This document shows positions 60,270 to 64,000 of a DNA stretch of 64,000 nucleotides, piece after piece. Each line of letters starts with the position of its first letter. Position 1 is the stretch's first letter. A model generated the notes under the pieces. That model saw nothing but the letters and a program-made list of their open reading frames with translations. It was not told the origin of the DNA and searched no databases. The DNA is from JBAIYU01 sp036763085 (GTDB lineage Bacteria > Bacillota > Negativicutes > DSM-1736 > Dendrosporobacteraceae): NCBI RefSeq assembly GCF_036763085.1, contig NZ_JBAIYU010000006.1:43751-107750 (forward strand), read 5' to 3'. Position numbers and translations under genes: made by a program.

Positions 60270-61040
60270 ATGCAGGAACTTAAGGAAAATAATATTATTC
60301 AGCCAGCTATGCCTTCGAGCTGGAACGAAGATACAAAACCGCATAAATTTTGTCCGGGCTGTGGTCATGGCATTATACTCAAAACACTAGGTGAAGCGGT
60401 AGATGAGCTTGGGATCCGCGATAAAATTGTTTTTGGCTGTGATATCGGCTGTTCTTTATTGGCATGGGACTTTTTTAATTTTGATACAGTACAGACGCAT
60501 CATGGCCGCACTACGCCTGTAATAACGGGTATGAAAAGAGCTAATAATGATGTCATAGGTATCGCTTATATGGGCGATGGAGGGGGATATGCAATCGGCT
60601 CGCAGCATTTATTCAATGCAGCTGTCAGAAATGAACGAATTACATTGATTATTTGCAATAACTCAAACTATGGTATGACTGGTGGCCAGATGTCACCAAC
60701 ATCACTGCCAGGAATGAAAACAGAAACTAGTCCATATGGACGTGATACTCAGTCCACTGGGATGCCGACTAAAGGGCCAGAAATGGTAGCTGCAGTTGCT
60801 CCTGAAGGAGCATATGTTGCGAGGGGCACTATAGCTAATCCTAGACAACTTAAAGGCTTTATCAAAAAAGCTCTTGAAAATCAGATGGCCGGAAACGGAA
60901 TATCCTTTGTTGAGGCATTATCAAGCTGCCCAACAAATTGGCGTACAAATGCAAAGCAAACATGGGAGTTTGTTGAAAAAGATATGGCTCAGTATTTTAA
61001 AGTTGGCGAATTGCGCACACCGCAAGCTAAGGAGGGATAA
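60270..61040 (+). CDS. 2-oxoacid:ferredoxin oxidoreductase beta subunit (TPP-binding)
   Basis: 256 residues. CPGCGHGIILKTL near the N-terminus holds a cluster cysteine pair, FGCDIGCSL follows, and GDGGGYAIGSQHLFNAAVRN with NNSNYGMTGGQ is the thiamine-diphosphate/Mg2+ motif. Lies 21 bp after the alpha gene. The third cluster cysteine is probably that in SSCPTNWR. Confidence 0.92.
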   Translation: MQELKENNIIQPAMPSSWNEDTKPHKFCPGCGHGIILKTLGEAVDELGIRDKIVFGCDIGCSLLAWDFFNFDTVQTHHGRTTPVITGMKRANNDVIGIAYMGDGGGYAIGSQHLFNAAVRNERITLIICNNSNYGMTGGQMSPTSLPGMKTETSPYGRDTQSTGMPTKGPEMVAAVAPEGAYVARGTIANPRQLKGFIKKALENQMAGNGISFVEALSSCPTNWRTNAKQTWEFVEKDMAQYFKVGELRTPQAKEG

Positions 61041-61043
61041 ACA

Positions 61044-61760
61044 ATGTCTAAAGTTATCAAAATTGCTTTGGCCGGTGAAGGCGGGCAAGGTGTGCAGTCA
61101 ATTGCCGAGATATTGGCAGAGGCTGCGAATGAAGAAGGTAAGAATGCTCTATATATCCCTAATTTTGGTGTAGAACAACGCGGTGGCGTTTCAATAGCAT
61201 ATGTCCAAATCAGCGATGGCCCGATTGGTGCACCAAAATTTGTTAAGGCGGATATTTTAATACCACTCAGCCCACGTGCGGTTAATCGTACGAAAGATCA
61301 TGCCGGTCCAGAAACAGTCTACATTTATGATAATTCCTTGATTCAGCAAAGCGAAGTTAATGATAATATTGTTGGCTTACAGTACTTTGATGTAACGCCT
61401 CCATGTCCGACAGCTGATCATCCTAACCAGGATTTGTCGCAAGATTTGATAGCTGGGGAACCTAAGACCTGCTCCTTTACAACAAAAAGCAAAGGTGTAG
61501 ATCCAGCAGATATTCCTGAGGTGAAAAGAGTTATAGCTATACCAGCAAATGATATAGCGAAGAATGAATTGCATCCTAGGGTTTTCAACGTTATAATCCT
61601 AGGAGCTATTATTGCTGCAACTAGTGTATTACCACTGGATAGTATCAAAAATGCTCTTGAAGTAAAACTGGGCGATAAGTTCACGGCAAACCCCAAACTT
61701 AGAGAAATGAATTTCAAAGCACTTGAGCGCGGCTATGAGCTGATCAAGGGTGCGATGTAA
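61044..61760 (+). CDS. 2-oxoacid:ferredoxin oxidoreductase gamma subunit
   Basis: 238 residues. Opens with IALAGEGGQGVQSIAEILAEAANEEGKNALYIPNFGVEQRGGVSIAYVQIS, the family signature. About 45 residues longer than many gamma subunits because of an insertion around residue 105-150 (YFDVTPPCPTADHPNQDLSQ...). Three bases after the beta gene, and 14 before the ferredoxin subunit. Confidence 0.9.
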   Translation: MSKVIKIALAGEGGQGVQSIAEILAEAANEEGKNALYIPNFGVEQRGGVSIAYVQISDGPIGAPKFVKADILIPLSPRAVNRTKDHAGPETVYIYDNSLIQQSEVNDNIVGLQYFDVTPPCPTADHPNQDLSQDLIAGEPKTCSFTTKSKGVDPADIPEVKRVIAIPANDIAKNELHPRVFNVIILGAIIAATSVLPLDSIKNALEVKLGDKFTANPKLREMNFKALERGYELIKGAM

Positions 61761-61774
61761 GGAGGGGATAAAAA

Positions 61775-62023
61775 ATGGGCAAAGTGAATTGGGAATCAGC
61801 AAAGTATGATAGTGAAAAAGGTCAATGGGCGGTTTTCCCGGGATTATGCAAGGGCTGTGGATTGTGTATTGAAAAATGTCCAGTTAAGTGTATCAGCTGG
61901 GCAGAGGAACTAGGGGTTTATGGCACACCTCGTGTAGTAGCCGACATGAAGAAATGTATAGTATGCGGCATCTGTCAAATGGTGTGTCCTGATACAGCTA
62001 TTCGTGTTGAAAAAAAGAAATAA
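61775..62023 (+). CDS. 2-oxoacid:ferredoxin oxidoreductase delta subunit (2x[4Fe-4S] ferredoxin)
   Basis: 82 residues with two cluster motifs, CKGCGLCIEKCPVKC (about 28-42) and CIVCGICQMVCPD (about 65-77). It passes electrons out of the complex. GGAGGGG site. In many organisms the delta gene comes first; here it is last. Confidence 0.92.
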   Translation: MGKVNWESAKYDSEKGQWAVFPGLCKGCGLCIEKCPVKCISWAEELGVYGTPRVVADMKKCIVCGICQMVCPDTAIRVEKKK

Positions 62024-62084
62024 CTGGACTTTAAAATATTAAATAGTGTATTATAGTAACAGACTTAGCTTGTAGGTGATAAGA

Positions 62085-63059
62085 TTGATAAAAAATTCTA
62101 TTTTCGGAATAGTCCAAAATGACTTAACCGCATTGGAAGCCGAGCTGCTTTCTGTAATACACTCTCCGGTCCACCTGATAAAAGAGATTAGTGAGCACCT
62201 TGTTAAGGCAGGCGGCAAGCGTTTGCGGCCTGCTCTTTATTTTTTAAGTGCTCGTTCCGCCGGTAATGTAGATAATATTAAGCTACAGCCGCTGGCAACA
62301 GCTATTGAACTAATTCATATGGCTACATTAGTACATGATGACGTTATAGACAACGCGTCAACAAGACGTGGTATTCCGACAGCCAATACAAAATGGGGAA
62401 ACCAGATGTCGGTTTTGATCGGAGATTATCTATTTGCCAAAGCATTTTCAATTGTTGCTTCCAACCAGGTCTCAAGCCGGGTTATGGAGGTACTCACCGA
62501 GGTTATTTGCTCAATGAGCGAGGGCGAAATTATCCAGAATCAGGATACCTTCAACGCCGATCAGGGTGAAATGGAATATTTAGGGCGCATAGCCAAAAAG
62601 ACAGCAGACTTCATTGCTGCCAGCTGTGAGCTGGGAGCACTAACCGGCGGCTTGTCGTCTGAAGATGTACAAGCTTTAAGAGATTATGGTTATTCGATTG
62701 GAATGGCTTTTCAGATTACTGATGATATACTTGATATGACTGCATCTTCTGAACAGCTGGGGAAACCAGCTGGTAATGACTTGCGGCAGGGTATCGTTAC
62801 GCTGCCAATTATTTATGCACTGCAAAATAGTGCTGATGCTGAAGAATTAAGAAATATTGTTATAACTAGAAATATGTCGGAAGAAAAGCTTGCACGTGGG
62901 TTAGAAATTATTCATAGTACTGATGCTATTGATTATTCATATCGCATGGTTGATGAATATCTTACTCGTGCTAGAACGGTATTGCCAGTTGCATTGCCAT
63001 CTGAAATACGAGAAGCTTTTTTAGCGGTAACTGAATTTATCGAGATGCGTAACTTCTAA
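62085..63059 (+). CDS. Polyprenyl diphosphate synthase (heptaprenyl/solanesyl type)
   Basis: 324 residues from the TTG after AGGTGAT. Aspartate-rich motifs LVHDDVIDNA (first, about 87-96) and ITDDILDM (second, about 212-219), GKRLRPAL and the GNDLRQGIVTLP segment define trans-prenyltransferases. It would make the isoprenoid tail of menaquinone, the likely electron carrier of the sdhCAB enzyme upstream. A GTG start at 62076 overlaps the ribosome site and is less likely. Confidence 0.9.
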   Translation: MIKNSIFGIVQNDLTALEAELLSVIHSPVHLIKEISEHLVKAGGKRLRPALYFLSARSAGNVDNIKLQPLATAIELIHMATLVHDDVIDNASTRRGIPTANTKWGNQMSVLIGDYLFAKAFSIVASNQVSSRVMEVLTEVICSMSEGEIIQNQDTFNADQGEMEYLGRIAKKTADFIAASCELGALTGGLSSEDVQALRDYGYSIGMAFQITDDILDMTASSEQLGKPAGNDLRQGIVTLPIIYALQNSADAEELRNIVITRNMSEEKLARGLEIIHSTDAIDYSYRMVDEYLTRARTVLPVALPSEIREAFLAVTEFIEMRNF

Positions 63060-63075
63060 AGCTATGGAGACAGAT

Positions 63076-63843
63076 ATGTTTAGACCGGTAAAAACCAAAA
63101 AAGTTTACGAGGAAATTGTCCAGCAGATAAAATTATCGATTGAAGAAGGTAAACTAAAACCGGGTGACAAAATGCTCTCTGAACGTGAACTGTCGGAGCA
63201 ATTTGACGTCAGCCGTGCATCGGTAAGAGAGGCACTTAGTGCTTTAGAAATGATGGGGATTATTTCTATTTATCCTGGTGAAGGCAGTTATGTTCGTCAT
63301 TTGCCCTCTGAAAGCATGTTAAAGACACTAGTATCTTCCGTTCAGACTGAGAGTATTGATGTCCTGTATTTGTTGGAATTGCGGAAGATTATTGAAGTTG
63401 AAATTGCGGCGCTTGCAGCATTGCGTGCCACCGAGGAAGATATTAATGACTTGCAGCAGGCTTTATCAGAAATGCATAAGGAAGTTGCTGCAGGTGTGCT
63501 TGCTGACGATATTGATGCAAAATTTCATTATAGCTTAGTCAGGGCAGCGCATAATCCATTACTTCTTCAGATTGCTCAGACAGTTTCGCAGTTACTTAGT
63601 AATAATTATCGTTCTATTCGTTTGGCTTTATTTTTGGTGCCAGGAATGAGTAAAATGTTTTATGAGGCTCATGTTGAAATTCTCGAAGCTGTTTGTGCAA
63701 AAAATTGTGAGCTGGCCCGAAAAAAAATGCATATGCATTTGAATGCAATAGAAGAAGCTATACGCTGGTATAAATATGGCGGCGAAGAAGCATTAAAAAT
63801 ATTTCCGAAAATATATAACGCTCGTAACTCAAATATATACTAG
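63076..63843 (+). CDS. FadR-subfamily GntR transcriptional regulator
   Basis: 255 residues from the ATG giving MFRPVKTKKVYEEIVQQI, with GGAGA just upstream. N-terminal GntR winged helix (KPGDKMLSERELSEQFDVSRASVREALSALEMMGII; YPGEGSYVRHLP) and a C-terminal FCD domain with D..H in DDIDAKFHYSLVRAAHNPLL, HVEILEAV and HMHLNAIEEAI (metal-ligand histidines). FadR/LldR-type members respond to lactate, pyruvate or related acids, so control of the nearby lactate permeases is plausible. Confidence 0.88.
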   Translation: MFRPVKTKKVYEEIVQQIKLSIEEGKLKPGDKMLSERELSEQFDVSRASVREALSALEMMGIISIYPGEGSYVRHLPSESMLKTLVSSVQTESIDVLYLLELRKIIEVEIAALAALRATEEDINDLQQALSEMHKEVAAGVLADDIDAKFHYSLVRAAHNPLLLQIAQTVSQLLSNNYRSIRLALFLVPGMSKMFYEAHVEILEAVCAKNCELARKKMHMHLNAIEEAIRWYKYGGEEALKIFPKIYNARNSNIY

Positions 63844-63876
63844 TAGTTCCTGTCCATGACAGGAACTACTTTTTTG
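63842..63876 (+). terminator. Terminator after FadR-type gene
   Basis: AGTAGTTCCTGT/ACAGGAACTACT with a five-base loop and six Ts; overlaps the stop codon. Confidence 0.9.
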
Positions 63877-63888
63877 CGTAAGCGAATA

Positions 63889-64000
63889 CCACATGCTATG
63901 CATGTGGTTCCAAAAAGCTTATAGCTATGCGTCGAAAAAAACAGCCTCCTTTGTTAGAATAAATGCAGGTTTGCCGACCGCATAATCTGAACAAAGGAGG
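63889..64000 (+). mobile_element. Probable left end of an IS200-like insertion sequence, cut by the window
   Basis: A perfect hairpin CCACATGC-TAT-GCATGTGG (63889-63907), like the subterminal foldback that TnpA recognises, precedes an inverted repeat CCTCCTTTGTT (63945-63955) / AACAAAGGAGG (63990-64000). The second arm contains a Shine-Dalgarno sequence, so the stem would hide it, as in the IS200 transposase leader. The transposase itself would lie beyond base 64000. Confidence 0.6.

Overview
The window looks like a chromosomal segment of an anaerobic, low-GC, endospore-lineage Firmicute, most likely one of the Negativicutes (Sporomusaceae-like, e.g. the Pelosinus/Sporomusa group). This is inferred from gene content: a B12-dependent glutamate mutase cluster, a fumarase/fumarate-reductase operon, paired L-lactate permeases, 2-oxoacid:ferredoxin oxidoreductase, siroheme decarboxylase, Bacillus-type LonB, strong Shine-Dalgarno sites and frequent GTG/TTG starts. 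No 16S gene is present, so the placement is not proven.

Layout. 1-5.3 kb: end of a 2-hydroxyacyl-CoA dehydratase activase, a hydantoinase-type protein, a histone-deacetylase-like hydrolase, then rph-rdgB-phosphoesterase. 5.6-21.5 kb: an RDD membrane protein, an apparently autoregulated GntR regulator, then glmS-glmL-glmE-mal, a P-loop/AlaRS-SAD protein, citD-E-F-C, fumarase alpha/beta and sdhC-A-B. Read as a pathway this is glutamate -> methylaspartate -> mesaconate -> citramalate -> acetate + pyruvate, so the 'citrate lyase' may be a citramalate lyase and the 'fumarase' may also act as mesaconase. 21.8-22.15 kb: four tRNAs (Pro, Gly, Arg, Arg).

22-32.8 kb: a visibly AT-richer mobile element bounded by a 158-bp direct repeat that covers most of tRNA-Arg(TCT) and all of tRNA-Arg(ACG). 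It carries two tyrosine recombinases, HTH and zinc-ribbon regulators, a ParB-type-HTH/P-loop protein, an NT5C-like nucleotidase, a primase-like protein, small secreted or membrane cargo, and long non-coding tracts rich in direct and inverted repeats that look like replication or control regions.

32.8-43.3 kb: a chemoreceptor, a second tRNA cluster (His, Gln, Lys, Leu), an orphan beta-rich protein flanked by duplicated tRNA-Leu genes, a ManC-type enzyme, a CNNM/CorC-type protein, a Fur-family (probably Zur) regulator with a ZnuA-like lipoprotein, and a two-gene radical-SAM/Cys-Pro-repeat peptide locus that is the best candidate here for an undescribed modification system.

43.4-54 kb: protein quality control (trigger factor, ClpP, ClpX, LonB, an FtsH-like protease with a membrane partner, Lon, YsxC). 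54-64 kb: siroheme decarboxylase pair, two tandem lactate permeases, a four-subunit 2-oxoacid:ferredoxin oxidoreductase, a polyprenyl diphosphate synthase, a FadR-type regulator, and at the window edge what looks like the left end of an IS200-like element.
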